DNA of 64,000 bases, taken from the NCBI GenBank assembly GCA_963749675.1, contig CAVVNT010000007.1, positions 1-64,000 of the forward strand, given 5' to 3'. The notes under the pieces are model-generated. The model did no database searches, was not told the origin of the DNA, and saw only the letters and a program-made list of their open reading frames with translations. The stretch comes from Roseitranquillus sp963749675. GTDB taxonomy: Bacteria > Pseudomonadota > Alphaproteobacteria > Rhodobacterales > Rhodobacteraceae. Of this stretch, positions 33,530 through 43,812 are shown piece after piece. Each line of letters begins with the position of its first letter. Within the stretch, counting starts at the first letter, position 1. The position numbers and the translations under genes are program-made.

Positions 33530-34381
33530 TCACTGGGCGGGTCTGCCGCGCTGGCCGAGCACGCTGGCGAGCGCGAGCAGGCCCGAGCCGAGCATCAGGA
33601 AGACCGAGACCGCGTTGAGCACCGGGGTCGAGCCGGCCTTCACCATGCGGTCGTACATCGTGATCGTCAGCGGCGCATCCGACCCGACCAGCATGAGCGT
33701 CGTGTTGAAGTTCTCGAACGACACCAGGAACGCCACGACGAAGGCCGAGAACAGCGCCGGGAACAGGAACGGCAGCGTCACGGTCAGAAGGACCCGCGGA
33801 CGGCTCGCGCCGAGGTTCAGCGCCGCCTCCTCCAGCGAGATGTCGAACTTCTGCAGGCGCGCGGCGATGACCAGCGACGTGATCGTCGTCAGGAACGAGA
33901 ACTGGCCGAGGACGATCAGCGTGACACCCGGCCGGAGCGACGTCAGGAACAGGCCCAGCGTCTGGTCCGCCCAGTTCGCCACCATCGACGCGAACACCAG
34001 GATGGAGATGCCGAGGATCACGCCGGGAATGACCAGCGGCACGATCATCAGGATGTAGAGCAGTCGCTTGAACGGAAACTGCCGCCGCTCGAACAGGAAC
34101 GCGTTCGAGGTTCCGGCCGCGACCGCCAGGGCCGACACGATCAGGCCGATGACGAGCGAGTTCCTCAGCCCGCGCAGCAGCCTGTCGTCGTGGAACATGC
34201 CGAGCTTCGGCTCCACCGGCGAAAAGAACCAGTCGAGCGTGAAGCCCTTCCACGGCAGCGACGGAAAGAGCGAGTCGTTGAACGCGAATACACCTGCCGC
34301 CGCCAGCGGCGCCACGAGATAGAGAAAGAAGATCACGATGTAGGCGCGATAGACGAAGAGCAGCGGTCCGGACGACGCCAT
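33530..34381 (-). CDS. Polyamine-type ABC transporter permease (PotC-like)
   Basis: This 283-residue permease of the spermidine/putrescine class has six hydrophobic segments, starting YRAYIVIFFLYLVAPLAAAG. It carries the EAA loop SLEEAALNLGASRPRVLLTVTLP, and SFENFNTTLMLVGSDAPLTI near the C-terminus, a PotC/PotI-like feature. ATG 34381 begins four bases after the stop of the PotB-like permease. It is the last gene of the minus-strand cluster that starts upstream with GMC, enolase-type and DAO-type enzymes, which suggests uptake of an amine or amino-acid-like nitrogen compound. Confidence 0.88.
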   Translation of the reverse strand: MASSGPLLFVYRAYIVIFFLYLVAPLAAAGVFAFNDSLFPSLPWKGFTLDWFFSPVEPKLGMFHDDRLLRGLRNSLVIGLIVSALAVAAGTSNAFLFERRQFPFKRLLYILMIVPLVIPGVILGISILVFASMVANWADQTLGLFLTSLRPGVTLIVLGQFSFLTTITSLVIAARLQKFDISLEEAALNLGASRPRVLLTVTLPFLFPALFSAFVVAFLVSFENFNTTLMLVGSDAPLTITMYDRMVKAGSTPVLNAVSVFLMLGSGLLALASVLGQRGRPAQ

Positions 34382-34385
34382 CCGC

Positions 34386-35256
34386 CTAGTCCCTCGCCAG
34401 CGTCGTCGCAAGGCTCTGCCCGGTGAGCCTCAGCCCGACCCAGACGACGAGCGACGTGAAGAGCAGCAGCAGGACGCCGAAGGTCGCCCCGGCCTCCCAG
34501 TTGTAGCGGGTGATGAACTGGTTGTAGATCTGCTCGGTGAACCAGCTGGAGTTCTTGCCGCCGAGCAGGACCGGCGTCAGGTAGCTGCCCGCGCGTCAGC
34601 ATGAAGGTGATGATGCAGCCTGCGACGATGCCCGGCATGGCATAGGGCACGATGATCCGGCGGAACACGGTGAAACGGCTGCCGCCGAGGTTGTAGCCCG
34701 CCTCGAGCAGCGCGTCGTCCATCCCCTCCAGCGTCGAGACGAGCGGCACGATCATGAACAGGACCACCGTGTAGACCAGCCCGATGACGACGGTGACGTC
34801 GTTGTAGAGCATCTCGACCGGCTGATCGATGATCCCCACGCGGACAAGCGCGGACGAGATGACGCCGGTCTCGCGCAGCAGCACGATCCAGCCGTAGGCG
34901 CGCACCAGGTCGCTGACCCAGAGCGGGATCAGGCACAGCAGGAACAGCGCGGCGCGGCTGCGCTGCCGCGCGATCTTGGCGATGTAGTAGGCGACCGGAA
35001 ACCCGACCAGCAGCGCCAGCATGGTCACCAGGATCGACATCCACGCGGTGCGCAGCAGCGTGTTCCGGTAGATCGGCTCGCCGATGAAGTCGGCGTAGTT
35101 GCCGAGGCCGAACTCGTACTGCGTTGATCCCGACCTTCTCGCGCAGCGAGATGTATCCGATGCCGAGCTGCGGCAGCACGATCAGCAAGCCGATCCACAG
35201 GACGAACGGGGTCAGCAGCAGGATCAGCGACAGACGCCGGGCGTCGCTGTCGCATC
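34386..35256 (-). pseudogene. Polyamine-type ABC transporter permease (PotB-like), three frameshifts
   Basis: Joining three frame changes gives a ~285-residue PotB-like permease: ATG 35256 (MRQR), a +1 near 35240, then RRLSLILLLTPFVLWIGLLI as first membrane helix. A +1 near 35121 is followed by QYEFGLGNYADFIGEPIYRN and the long central part with EAGYNLGGSRFTVFRRIIVP (EAA loop). A +1 near 34594 leads to GSYLTPVLLGGKNSSWFTEQ and the end at 34386. Every break is one added base with nothing lost. The start overlaps the presumed stop of the ATPase gene. It is either inactive or affected by base-calling insertions. Confidence 0.75.
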
Positions 35257-36329
35257 AGCCCGCCCTCGCGGCAAAGCAGCGGGCGTGCGTCGGGGTCCCA
35301 CCCGATCAAGACCTCCGCGCCCTCGCTGACTTCGAGCGGCCTGTGCCTGGGTCGGCCACTTCGACAAGCTGCCCGTTCTCGACGCGAACCAGCACGCGGC
35401 AGTTGGCGCCGTTGAAGAGCAGGCTGTCCACGCGCCCCGCCAGGCTCGTCCCGTCGCCCGGCGGCCCCGAACGACAGCGCCTCCGGCCGGACGAACACCT
35501 CGACCGCGTCTCCGACGCCGCTCCGGTCCGTGCGGCGGGAGAGGATCTGCGCTGCCGCCGTCGACCTCCACCTTGGCGGTGGGACCGGAGACCTGCACTA
35601 TCCGCCCGGCAAGCAGTTGCTGTCGCCGACGAAGCCCGCGACGAAGCCCGACCCCGGGTTGTCGTAGAGCTCCTGCGGCGTGCCGATCTGCTCGAAACGC
35701 CCGGCGTTCATGACCGCGACCGTGTCCGACATCACCAGCGCCTCGGACTGGTCGTGCGTGATGTAGAGGAACGTCGTCTCGAACTGGTGCTGAAGCTGCT
35801 TCAGCTCGATCTTCATGCGCTCGCGCAGCTTGAGGTCGAGCGCGCCGAGCGGCTCGTCGAGCAGCAGGACGTCGGGCTCCAGCACCATGCAGCGGGCGAT
35901 GGCGATGCGCTGCTTCTGCCCGCCGGAAAGCTGCTCGATCCGCTTGTCCTCGACCCCCGGCAGGCCCACCCGCTCCAGCACGCGGGCGACCTTGCCGGCG
36001 ATCTCGGACTTTTCGTCGCCGCGGCAGCGCAGGCCGTAGGCGATGTTCTCGCCCACGTTCATCATCGGAAACAGCGCGAGGTGCTGGAACACCATCTTCA
36101 CGTTGCGCCTGTTGGGCGGCAGGCCCAGGACGCTCTCGCCCTTGATCCGGATGTCGCCCGCGTTCGGCGTCTCGAACCCCGCGATCATGCGCATCAGCGT
36201 GGTCTTGCCGCAGCCCGACGGCCCGAGGATCGAGAAGAACGATCCCGACGGAATGTCGAGCGAAACCTCGTCGACCGCCGTGAACGCGCCGAACCGCTTC
36301 GTCACGGCCTCGCAGCTCAGATCATGCAT
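35255..36329 (-). pseudogene. Polyamine-type ABC transporter ATP-binding protein (PotA-like), frameshifted C-terminus
   Basis: The nucleotide-binding domain is intact: Walker A GPSGCGKTT, Q-loop VFQHLALFP, signature LSGGQKQR, Walker B LLLDEPLGALD and H-loop YITHDQSEAL, starting at ATG 36329. After GDSNCLPG (near 35600) the C-terminal TOBE-type domain is broken at least four times (near 35600, 35553, 35462 and 35345). The pieces VSGPTAKVEVDGG, VFVRPEALSFG, TSLAGRVDSLLFNGANCRV and LEVSEGAEVLIGWDP can still be read in order. The first stop truncates the product to ~243 residues. ATPases of this class can retain activity without the regulatory domain, so partial function is possible. Confidence 0.78.
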
Positions 36330-36390
36330 CGGCGGCCCCGAGGATCGAGCGGCCGGATCGCGCGCGATCCGGCCGCTTCGGTCGCTGGCA

Positions 36391-37465
36391 TCAATCGGAC
36401 GAAGCCGCCTGGATGCGCTCCAGCGCGTTGCCTTCCATGTCCTCCAGCCCCGGCGGGATGTTGGCGAAGAACTTGAGGTTGTCGATATCCTCGTCGTCGA
36501 ACGCGGCCTCGACCGCTGCGCGCTTGTCGTCGGGCAACAGCTCGATCCCGTTCGGGACGGCGGCAATGGCGCCGGTCGACGCCGACATCAGCTTCACGAT
36601 CTCGGGCTGCAGGACGAAGTTGATCCACTTGTAGGCCGCGTCGTCCGCCTCGCCCGCCGCGCGGGATGACGAAGGTGTCGATCCAGGCCAGCGCGCCGGT
36701 CTCCGGCGGAACGAAGACGATGTCGGGGTTCTCGCCGTAGAGCTTGAACGCCGTCGAATCCCACGTCTCCGAGACGACCACCTCGCCCGACAGCATCAGC
36801 GCCGCGAGGTCGTCGCCGCCGGTCCAGTAGGTCTTCACGATGCTCTTGCAGTCGATCAGCTTCTCCGTGACCTCGTCGAGCATGTCCTGGTAGGCGTCCG
36901 TGTCGTTGTAGAGCTCGAACGGGTTCATCCCCATCGAGAAGGCAGTGCCAAGCAGGATGGTTCGCCGCAGCCGCATCGAGGTCCGGCCCTCGTACTTCGG
37001 ATCGCAGAGGTCGTCCCAGCCGGACGCCTCCGGCGCCTCGGTCATGTTGGCCATGATGCCCGAGGTGCCCCACTGGTGCGGCACCGCGTAGACCTCGCCG
37101 TCGATCGTGGTGTTGGCCTTCACCCCCTCCAGCAGGTTCGGCGTCATCACGGACGTGTCGATCTGAGACAGGTCGAGCGGCTTGTAGATGTTGTACTCCA
37201 ACTGCGCGGCGTAGATCCGGTCGTGGCTCGGCTGTGCCAGGTCATAGCCGGTGCCGCCCGTGGCGCGCAGCTTGGCGATCATCTCCTCGTTGTTCGACAG
37301 CGTCACCTCGACGTCGATGTCGGGGTACTCCTCCTCGAACTTCTGGATGACCTCGTCGGGCGCGTAGCCGCCCCAGGTCAGCAGGCGCAGGGTCTCGGCC
37401 TGCGTCGCCGTCGACATCACGGCGATGGCGCTGCTCGCCAGAATGGCTCTCATTGATAATGTCAT
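36391..37465 (-). pseudogene. Polyamine-type periplasmic binding protein (PotD-like), one frameshift
   Basis: This ~357-residue binding protein has a short signal peptide (MRAILASSAIAVMSTATQA) followed by ETLRLLTWGGYAPDEVIQKF, typical of spermidine/putrescine-type binding proteins. A +1 near 36660, after DTFVIPR, shifts the frame. The last part resumes as AGEADDAAYKWINFVLQPEI and ends at 36391. ATG 37465 follows a GGGGAGACGAG site; ATG 37453 is an alternative. The gene lies between a DAO-type oxidase gene and the ATPase gene. The ligand could be a polyamine or another cationic compound, which the visible residues do not settle. Confidence 0.82.
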
Positions 37466-37567
37466 GCTCTCGTCTCCCCTTGGTTCTCGTGGCCGGCGGG
37501 CCGTCTGCTGCGGACCGCCGAAATCCGCCTTTCTTCTCGCCCAGGCCGATGACCTGGCGGTGACAAT

Positions 37568-38851
37568 TCATACTCCGAGCCGGTCGAGCGTCCGGTAGAG
37601 CTCGACCGTCGCCGGCAGAAACCACGGCTTGCCCGCATAGAGCGGCCGGGTCGGAAACGGCGGCCTCTCCAGGCCGACCGCCCCCTCCGCGCCGCCGAGG
37701 ACCGTGAGACCCACCTTCATGCCGAGGTAAGAGGCCATGCCGACGCCCGAGCCGCAATAGCCCATCGCATGATGCACGCCACTCCGGTGCCCGACATGCG
37801 CTAGACTGTCGAAGGTGTAGCCGACGTAGCCCATCCACGAATGGCTGACGCGGGCACTCTCCAGCTCGGGAAAGATCGCCACCATGGCGTCGCGCAGGCG
37901 CGCCGCACTGGTCCGCAGGTCCGTCTCCCCCGCGCTGACACGGCCGCCGAACAGGATCCGGCGGCCGTCGGGGGAGGCCCGGTAGTAGTAGACCACGCGC
38001 CGGCTGTCTGTCACGGTCCGTCCGGTCGGGAAAAGACCTTTCACCAGGCCGGGGGCGAGTTTCTCGGTCGCGATGATGTAACTGCCGATCGGGATGACCC
38101 GCCGCCGGTGCCACGGCGACAGCGCGCCGGTGTAGCCATTGGTCGCCAGCACGACGTCCCGCGCCCGGATCGCGCCGTGCGGTGTCCGCACCGTCACGCC
38201 GCCGCGGCCGTCGTCGATGACCTCGGCCGGCGTCTCGGGCGCGATCAGGGCGCCCGCCGCCCGCACGCGGGCCAGCAGGCCGGCATGGTAGAGCCCCGGA
38301 TCCAGCGCCGCGTGCGCGTGAAAGATCACGCCTCCGTGATACCGGTCGGTGCCCAGCTCCTCGCGCTGGACCTCGCGCGGAACCAGCGTCACCGCCTCGC
38401 CATCGGCGATCCTCTCCAGCGCGGCATAGGCGCGGGGTTGCGCCGCCGCATGAAACCGGCCGCAGGCGCGGAAGTCGCAGTCGATCCCTTCCTCGCGTAC
38501 GAAAGCCTCGACGTACGCCCGCGACGCGACGCCATCGGCCAGGATCGCCAGCGCCGTCTCGGCGCCGTACCGGCGCGCCAGCGCCTCGAAACCAGGCTTG
38601 ACCGAGGTGCTGATCTGCCCGCCGTTCCGCGTCGAGCATCCGTGACCCGCCCGACCCGCCTCCAGGACGACGACCGACCGGCCGGCCCGCGCGATCTGCA
38701 GCGCGGCGTGCAGGCCGGTGTAGCCCGACCCGATGACCACCGCGTCGGCGCGCGTCGGAAGCTCTGGCCGCTCGATCTGCGCCGGTGGCGCGTGGTCCCA
38801 CCAATAGGGCGTGGTCTTGAGACCCTCGAGGTTTGGCACTCCGGCCGTCAC
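37568..38851 (-). CDS. FAD-dependent oxidase of the DAO/glycine oxidase family (PuuB/OrdL-like)
   Basis: This 427-residue flavoprotein begins at GTG 38851, overlapping the enolase-type gene by four bases. The FAD-binding GSGYTGLHAALQIARAG dinucleotide fold (residues ~37-53) and the SxRNGGQIS motif (near 75) match gamma-glutamylputrescine oxidase-like proteins. A C-terminal HAMGYCGSGVGMASYLGMKV closes the flavin site. It would oxidise an amine or amino acid to an imine with H2O2 or electron transfer. Its place before a polyamine-type transporter agrees with an imported amine as substrate. Confidence 0.87.
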   Translation of the reverse strand: MTAGVPNLEGLKTTPYWWDHAPPAQIERPELPTRADAVVIGSGYTGLHAALQIARAGRSVVVLEAGRAGHGCSTRNGGQISTSVKPGFEALARRYGAETALAILADGVASRAYVEAFVREEGIDCDFRACGRFHAAAQPRAYAALERIADGEAVTLVPREVQREELGTDRYHGGVIFHAHAALDPGLYHAGLLARVRAAGALIAPETPAEVIDDGRGGVTVRTPHGAIRARDVVLATNGYTGALSPWHRRRVIPIGSYIIATEKLAPGLVKGLFPTGRTVTDSRRVVYYYRASPDGRRILFGGRVSAGETDLRTSAARLRDAMVAIFPELESARVSHSWMGYVGYTFDSLAHVGHRSGVHHAMGYCGSGVGMASYLGMKVGLTVLGGAEGAVGLERPPFPTRPLYAGKPWFLPATVELYRTLDRLGV

Positions 38852-39957
38852 CGCGCCGCCTCGCTCGCCTGGTACGCGGATCGCGACAGCCACTCGGGCG
38901 AGATCTCCACGCCCCAGCCCGGCGCGTCCGTCACGACCGCCTGTCCGTCCTCGATGCGGTAGGGGTCGTTCACGAACAGCCCCTCCTGCCAAGGGTAGTA
39001 GTCCCGCCCCTCGATCGAGAACTCGAGGTACTTGCCGGCGTTCGGCAGCGCCCGCAGCAGATGCATCGTGAACAGCGTCACCAGCGACAGGTTCGCGCAA
39101 TGCGGCGTCACCGGCAGCCTCGCCTCGGCCGCCATCCGGGCGACCCGCAGGGTGCGTCCGATCCCGCCGAGGTACAGGATGTCGGGCTGCGCCACGTCGA
39201 CCGCCCGCATGTCGATCATCCGCCGCCAGGTCGGCAACCAACAATCCTGCTCGCCGCCCGTCACGTCGACCTCCAGCGTCTGCGTGACCTCGCGCGTCTG
39301 CTCCAGCTCCCAGTACGGACAGGGCTCCTCGTAGTGGGTCACGCCGTGGTCCTGCAGCATCCGGCCATAGTGGATCGCCGCCGGGGGCGCGTAGCAGGAG
39401 TTCGCGTCGGCCAGCAGCGCCACCTCTTCGCCCTGAAAGGCGCGGGCGATGGTCGGGATGATCTCCTCCGTCCGCCCCTCCCACTCGTCCCGGCCGCGCC
39501 CGCACTCGGCCCCGATGCGGAACTTGAAGGCGTCGAACCCGTGCTCGCCGCGCAGCCTGCGGAAGCGCTCGGCCTCGTCCGCGGGGGTGATGTCGCGCCT
39601 CATCGAAGAGGCGTAGGCCCGCAGCCGCCCCGCGCTGCCGCCGATCAACGACGTCACCGGCAGCCCCGCCCGTTTGCCGCGCAGATCCCAGATCGCCGTC
39701 TCCACGCCGCCGATCGCCCGGCAGATGTAGGAGCCGGGGAATTTGTGCTCGCGCTCCTGCACGCGGTCCGTCAGGTCATCCAGATCCTCGATCTCGACGC
39801 CCAGCATGTACGGGGCCACCTGCCGGTGCAGAACCTGCGCGGTGATGTCGGAGTTGTAGGTCGACATCTGCCCCCAGCCCTCCCCGCCCGTCTCGTCGGT
39901 CACGCGGGCGAAGCCGACGAAGGGGCTCACGAACGTCTCGATTCTCGTCAGGCGCAT
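38848..39957 (-). CDS. Enolase-superfamily enzyme (mandelate racemase/muconate lactonizing subgroup)
   Basis: This 369-residue protein has an N-terminal capping domain (MRLTRIETFVSPFVG) and a beta-barrel. The visible catalytic set is the Lys/Arg strand FDAFKFRIG, metal ligands Asp in LLADANSCY, Glu in THYEEPCPYWE and Glu in GGEQDCW, and a His in VTPHCANLS that would act as base. Sequences with this pattern are often sugar-acid dehydratases or racemases; none can be chosen from sequence alone. ATG 39957 is preferred; 39975 and 39996 are in frame. A 7-base inverted repeat lies 131 bases upstream and may control this operon start. Confidence 0.85.
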   Translation of the reverse strand: MRLTRIETFVSPFVGFARVTDETGGEGWGQMSTYNSDITAQVLHRQVAPYMLGVEIEDLDDLTDRVQEREHKFPGSYICRAIGGVETAIWDLRGKRAGLPVTSLIGGSAGRLRAYASSMRRDITPADEAERFRRLRGEHGFDAFKFRIGAECGRGRDEWEGRTEEIIPTIARAFQGEEVALLADANSCYAPPAAIHYGRMLQDHGVTHYEEPCPYWELEQTREVTQTLEVDVTGGEQDCWLPTWRRMIDMRAVDVAQPDILYLGGIGRTLRVARMAAEARLPVTPHCANLSLVTLFTMHLLRALPNAGKYLEFSIEGRDYYPWQEGLFVNDPYRIEDGQAVVTDAPGWGVEISPEWLSRSAYQASEAAR

Positions 39958-40088
39958 CGGCAGGGACGCTCTCATTTCCTGGCCAGGCTCCTGCACACGA
40001 ACCCGCGGCCGGCATTCCGCAGGGTCAGGAGTCCTTTCATTCAGGTCAACGGATCAGGAATATTCAATGACATCAAGTTCTTGCTGAT

Positions 40089-40105
40089 GTGTCCATCGTG
40101 GACAC
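40089..40105. promoter_or_regulatory. Candidate operator: perfect 7-bp inverted repeat upstream of the enolase-type operon
   Basis: GTGTCCA and TGGACAC are exact inverted arms around TCG. The site lies in the 168-base gap between the GMC gene stop (40126) and the enolase-type gene start (39957), on an otherwise continuous minus-strand cluster. The gap is also more A+T-rich near 40050-40090. Operators of FCD-GntR and LacI regulators often have this form. No regulator gene is adjacent, so the binding protein is unknown. Confidence 0.4.
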
Positions 40106-40125
40106 CACGCGGTGGCCGCCACCGG

Positions 40126-41757
40126 TCACAGATCCTCCAGGATCAGGGAGGCCGCCTTCTCCCCGGTCATGATCGCGGGGGCGTTCAGGTTGCCCGACGG
40201 AATGGTCGGGAAGATCGAGGCATCCGCCACCCGCAGCCCGCCCACTCCGTGAACCTTCAGCCGGGCGTCCACCACCGCCCCAGCCGCCGCATCCGGCCCC
40301 ATAGCGCAGGTCCCGCACGGGTGAAAGACCGAGGTCGTGCGCCGCCGGATATCCTCGCACAGCAAGTCCGTCTCGGTGACGGTTTCGCCCGGAAGCACCT
40401 CGCGGCGGATCACGTCAGCCAGTGGCGCTGCCGACGCGATGCGGCGCAGGATACGCGCCGCTGCCAGCATCTCCTCCATGTCCGCGGGGTGCGAGAAGTA
40501 CCTTGGATGGATCTCCGGCGGCGCCATGGGGTCGGCACTGCGCACGTGCAGCCACCCCCGGCTCCTCGGCCGGCAGTTCGAGACGCCGAGCATCAGCCCC
40601 GAGAATCTGTCGGGCGACATGAGCCGCCGCTTGCCCGGAACCGCACGGGTGTACGACAGGGGCGAAAAATAGAGCTGGATGTTGGGCGTCGCCTGCGTGT
40701 CGTCCGACCGCACGAAACCGCCGGCCTGGTTGACGCTCAAGGCCAGCGGCCCGTCGCGGGTCAGGACATAGCGCAACGCCGCCGAAACGCGCCCGCGCCA
40801 CGGCCCCAGGACGTCGTTCAGAGTGGGGCGGTTGGCCTCGAAGATGTAGTCGAAACCTGCATGGTCCTGCAGATTGCCGCCCACCGCCGGGTTGGCGTGC
40901 TGCACGGCAATGCCGACTTCCGACAGCCGCGCCGGGTCTCCGATCCCCGATAATTGCAGGATCTGAGGCGAGTTGATCGCCCCCGCAGCCAGGATCACCT
41001 GCCGACGCGCGCGAATCCGGAATCTCCGGCTGTGGCGGAGGTATTCCACCCCCACGACCCGCCGTCCCTCGCAGATCAGGCGGGCGGCATGCGCCTGCAT
41101 CAGCAGTCGGAGGTTCGTGCGCCGGAGTGCCGGGCGCAGATAACCGGTTGCGGCCGAAGACCGAAAGCCCCGCCGGGTCGTGATCTGGTAGAGGCCCACG
41201 CCTTCCTGACTCCGCCCGTTGAAGTCGCGGTTCTGCGGATATCCGGCCGCGACGCCGGCCTCGACGAAGACATGGCTGAGCGGGTGGACCGCGCCTGCGG
41301 TACCTCGCACGACGATCGGGCCGCCGACGCCGCGCAATTCGTCCCCGCCCGCGAGATTGTCCTCCATCCGCTTGAAGTGCGGCAGGAGGTCCGCGTGCGA
41401 CCACCCCGGATTTCCCGCCGCTGCCCACGCGTCGAAATCGTCCCGCTGGCCGCGCACGAAGACCATGGCGTTAATCGAGCTGGACCCCCCCAGAACCTTG
41501 CCGCGGGGCCAGTACGCCGGCCGGTCGCCGAGCCCCGGATCGGGCTCCGTCATGTAGCGCCAGTTCAGCTTCGGATGATGGAACGCGCCGCCATATCCGA
41601 TCGGCATCCGCACCCAGAGATTCCGATCTGACCCGCCAGCCTCGAGCAGCGTCACGCGTAGCCCGGGACGAGCAGACAGACGGTTCGCCATGACGCAGCC
41701 GGCCGAACCGGCTCCGACAATGACAATGTCCGACCCTTCATCGAAGTCTTCTGGCAT
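40126..41757 (-). CDS. GMC-family FAD-dependent oxidoreductase (choline dehydrogenase-like)
   Basis: This 543-residue enzyme has the GMC FAD-binding motif DIVIVGAGSAGCVMANRLS (residues ~9-27). The PRGKVLGGSSSINAMVFVRG signature, an AAGAINSPQILQLSGIG second signature and a catalytic His in FHPCGTCAMG near the C-terminus are present. It would oxidise an alcohol or sugar, with electrons passing to oxygen or a quinone. It resembles choline and alcohol dehydrogenases, but the substrate is unknown. ATG 41757 is chosen; the longer frame to 41847 is arginine-rich and unlike the family. It lies upstream of the enolase/DAO/Pot-type cluster on the same strand and may belong to the same pathway. Confidence 0.9.
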   Translation of the reverse strand: MPEDFDEGSDIVIVGAGSAGCVMANRLSARPGLRVTLLEAGGSDRNLWVRMPIGYGGAFHHPKLNWRYMTEPDPGLGDRPAYWPRGKVLGGSSSINAMVFVRGQRDDFDAWAAAGNPGWSHADLLPHFKRMEDNLAGGDELRGVGGPIVVRGTAGAVHPLSHVFVEAGVAAGYPQNRDFNGRSQEGVGLYQITTRRGFRSSAATGYLRPALRRTNLRLLMQAHAARLICEGRRVVGVEYLRHSRRFRIRARRQVILAAGAINSPQILQLSGIGDPARLSEVGIAVQHANPAVGGNLQDHAGFDYIFEANRPTLNDVLGPWRGRVSAALRYVLTRDGPLALSVNQAGGFVRSDDTQATPNIQLYFSPLSYTRAVPGKRRLMSPDRFSGLMLGVSNCRPRSRGWLHVRSADPMAPPEIHPRYFSHPADMEEMLAAARILRRIASAAPLADVIRREVLPGETVTETDLLCEDIRRRTTSVFHPCGTCAMGPDAAAGAVVDARLKVHGVGGLRVADASIFPTIPSGNLNAPAIMTGEKAASLILEDL

Positions 41758-41954
41758 CGGATCCCGTCCGGCTCCATCGGCAGGATAGTCGCCTTGAGGA
41801 TGACGCTTGGCAATGCGATGTCGCCGGCATCGGCGCAACCGCGGCAAGATCCGCCGAGCGGGAGCTGTCGGTCAGAGCACGGAGGGTGCGGTCGATCCCG
41901 GCTGCGCGCTCCGCCGGGCACGGCGCTGGCCGCGTCGGCAGCACAGGAGACGAC

Positions 41955-43010
41955 ATGAAGTATCGCAACCTCGGACATTCGGGCCTCAAGGTCTCGGAGA
42001 TCGCCATGGGCACCTTCACCTTCGGCGGCCGTGGCCCGTTCAAGATGGTCGGGGAGCAGGGCGTGCCGGAGGCGAGGCGGCTTGCCGATTGCTGCATCGA
42101 CCACGGCGTCAACCTCTTCGATTGCGCCAACATGTACTCGCTCGGCCTTGCCGAGGAAATCCTGGGCGAGGCCCTGCAGGACCGGCCCGAGGTCCACGTC
42201 ACGTCGAAGGTCAGGATGCCAATCGGCGACGGCCCGAACGACGGCGGGGCCTCGCGCTACCACATCCTGCGCGAGTGCGAGCGTAGCCTGAAGCGGCTGC
42301 GGCGCGACCACATCGACATCTACTACCTGCACGAGTGGGACGGCTCCACGCCGCTCGAGGAGACGCTCGAGGCGATGGACATCCTCGTGCGCCACGGCAA
42401 GGTCCGCTACGTCGGCTGCTCGAACTATTCCGGCTGGCACACGATGAAGGGGCTGGGGATCTCCGAGGCGCGGGGTCTGGCCCGGTTCGCCACGCAGCAG
42501 ATCCACTACACTCTGGAGGCGCGCGAGGCGGAGTACGAGTTGTTGCCGATCGCGGTGGACCAAGGGCTCGGCACGCTGATCTGGAGCCCGCTGGCTGGCG
42601 GGCTTCTGTCGGGGAAGCACCGGCGCGACAGCCATCCGGCCGACGGCAGCCGCCAGGCGCGCGGCTGGAGCGAGCCGCCGGTCCGCGACGAGGAGCGTCT
42701 GTGGCGGATCGTCGACGTCCTGGTGGAGCTTGCGGAGGCGCGGACGGCGACGCCCGCCCAGATGGCCCTGGCGTGGCTGCTGGACCGGCCGAGCGTCGCC
42801 TCTCTGGTCGTGGGTGGAACCGGCACGGCGCAATTCGAGGAGAATTTCGGCGCGGTCGAGATCGAGCTGACGGGGGAGGAGCGGGCGCGGCTGGACGAGG
42901 TGAGCGCGATCCCCCTGCTCTACCCGTACTGGCACCAGGAGACCTTTGCCATCGACACCTTCACCCAAGCGGACCGCGCCCTCATGCCGGGGCGTTTTCG
43001 GGACGACTGA
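41955..43010 (+). CDS. Aldo/keto reductase
   Basis: This 351-residue TIM-barrel NADP-dependent reductase has the tetrad Asp in LFDCANMYSLG (with Tyr), Lys in VTSKVRM and His in IYYLHEWD, and the cofactor-binding end (ARTATPAQMALAWLLDRPSV). The arrangement matches the larger AKR types related to voltage-gated channel beta subunits and YghZ. ATG 41955 follows an AGGAGA site. It is divergent from the GMC oxidoreductase gene across a ~200-base gap that contains no clear repeats, so the two could share regulation. Substrate unknown. Confidence 0.9.
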   Translation: MKYRNLGHSGLKVSEIAMGTFTFGGRGPFKMVGEQGVPEARRLADCCIDHGVNLFDCANMYSLGLAEEILGEALQDRPEVHVTSKVRMPIGDGPNDGGASRYHILRECERSLKRLRRDHIDIYYLHEWDGSTPLEETLEAMDILVRHGKVRYVGCSNYSGWHTMKGLGISEARGLARFATQQIHYTLEAREAEYELLPIAVDQGLGTLIWSPLAGGLLSGKHRRDSHPADGSRQARGWSEPPVRDEERLWRIVDVLVELAEARTATPAQMALAWLLDRPSVASLVVGGTGTAQFEENFGAVEIELTGEERARLDEVSAIPLLYPYWHQETFAIDTFTQADRALMPGRFRDD

Positions 43011-43087
43011 CGGGCGGCATTCGGGAGTCGCGCTTGGGTGCACAGGCAACTGCCGCCGCGCTTCTCCGGTCCCGCCGGTCCCTCTAC

Positions 43088-43812
43088 TTACTGCGGCGGC
43101 GGATCGATGAAGGGTGGGCGCTCGGTGCGGCGGCACAGGAAGACCTCCGGGTCGGCGGTCCCCTCGGGGCGGAAGCCGGCGCTCCGCAGCATGGCAAGGC
43201 TCGCGGCACGATTCGGGATGAACCAGTTGGTCGGATCGCCTGCGTACCGGTGCTCGACGAAGTGCAGACGCGGGAAGTCGTCGCGATCGAAGATCGCCTC
43301 GTCTTCGAATGGATGATCCTCGCTCACCTCTGCCTCGCCCGGCGAGCCGCGTTGCAGCGACTGGAACAACATGAGGTCGTCCGCGACGTGCTCGTGTATC
43401 AGGTCGAGCGCGAGGAGGGGGTGGCGGAGATGGTAGAACACGCCCATGAAGAGCACGAGGTCGAACCTCTCGCCCAGCTTGCCGACTTCGTAGACCGACA
43501 TCTGCCGCAGTTCGACGTCGTGGCCGGAGTGGCGGATCGCGAACTCAGCCTGCCTCAGGTATCGCGGATCGCTGTCGATAGCGACCACACGGCCCGCGTT
43601 CCGTTCCTTCATCCTCAGCGCGTAGAAGCCGCCGTTGCAGCCGATGTCCAGGACGCTGCGCCCGTCGAGATCTGCCGGCAGCGCATCGCGAAAGCCGCAC
43701 CACTTGTAGCTTGGAAAGTCACCTAGAAAGTGCTCCGGCGCGGTCTCCACGCCGTCGATCCGCAGGTTGTGAAACCACGGGCCGAGGTCCCGGATCTGCC
43801 GCTCGATCATGG

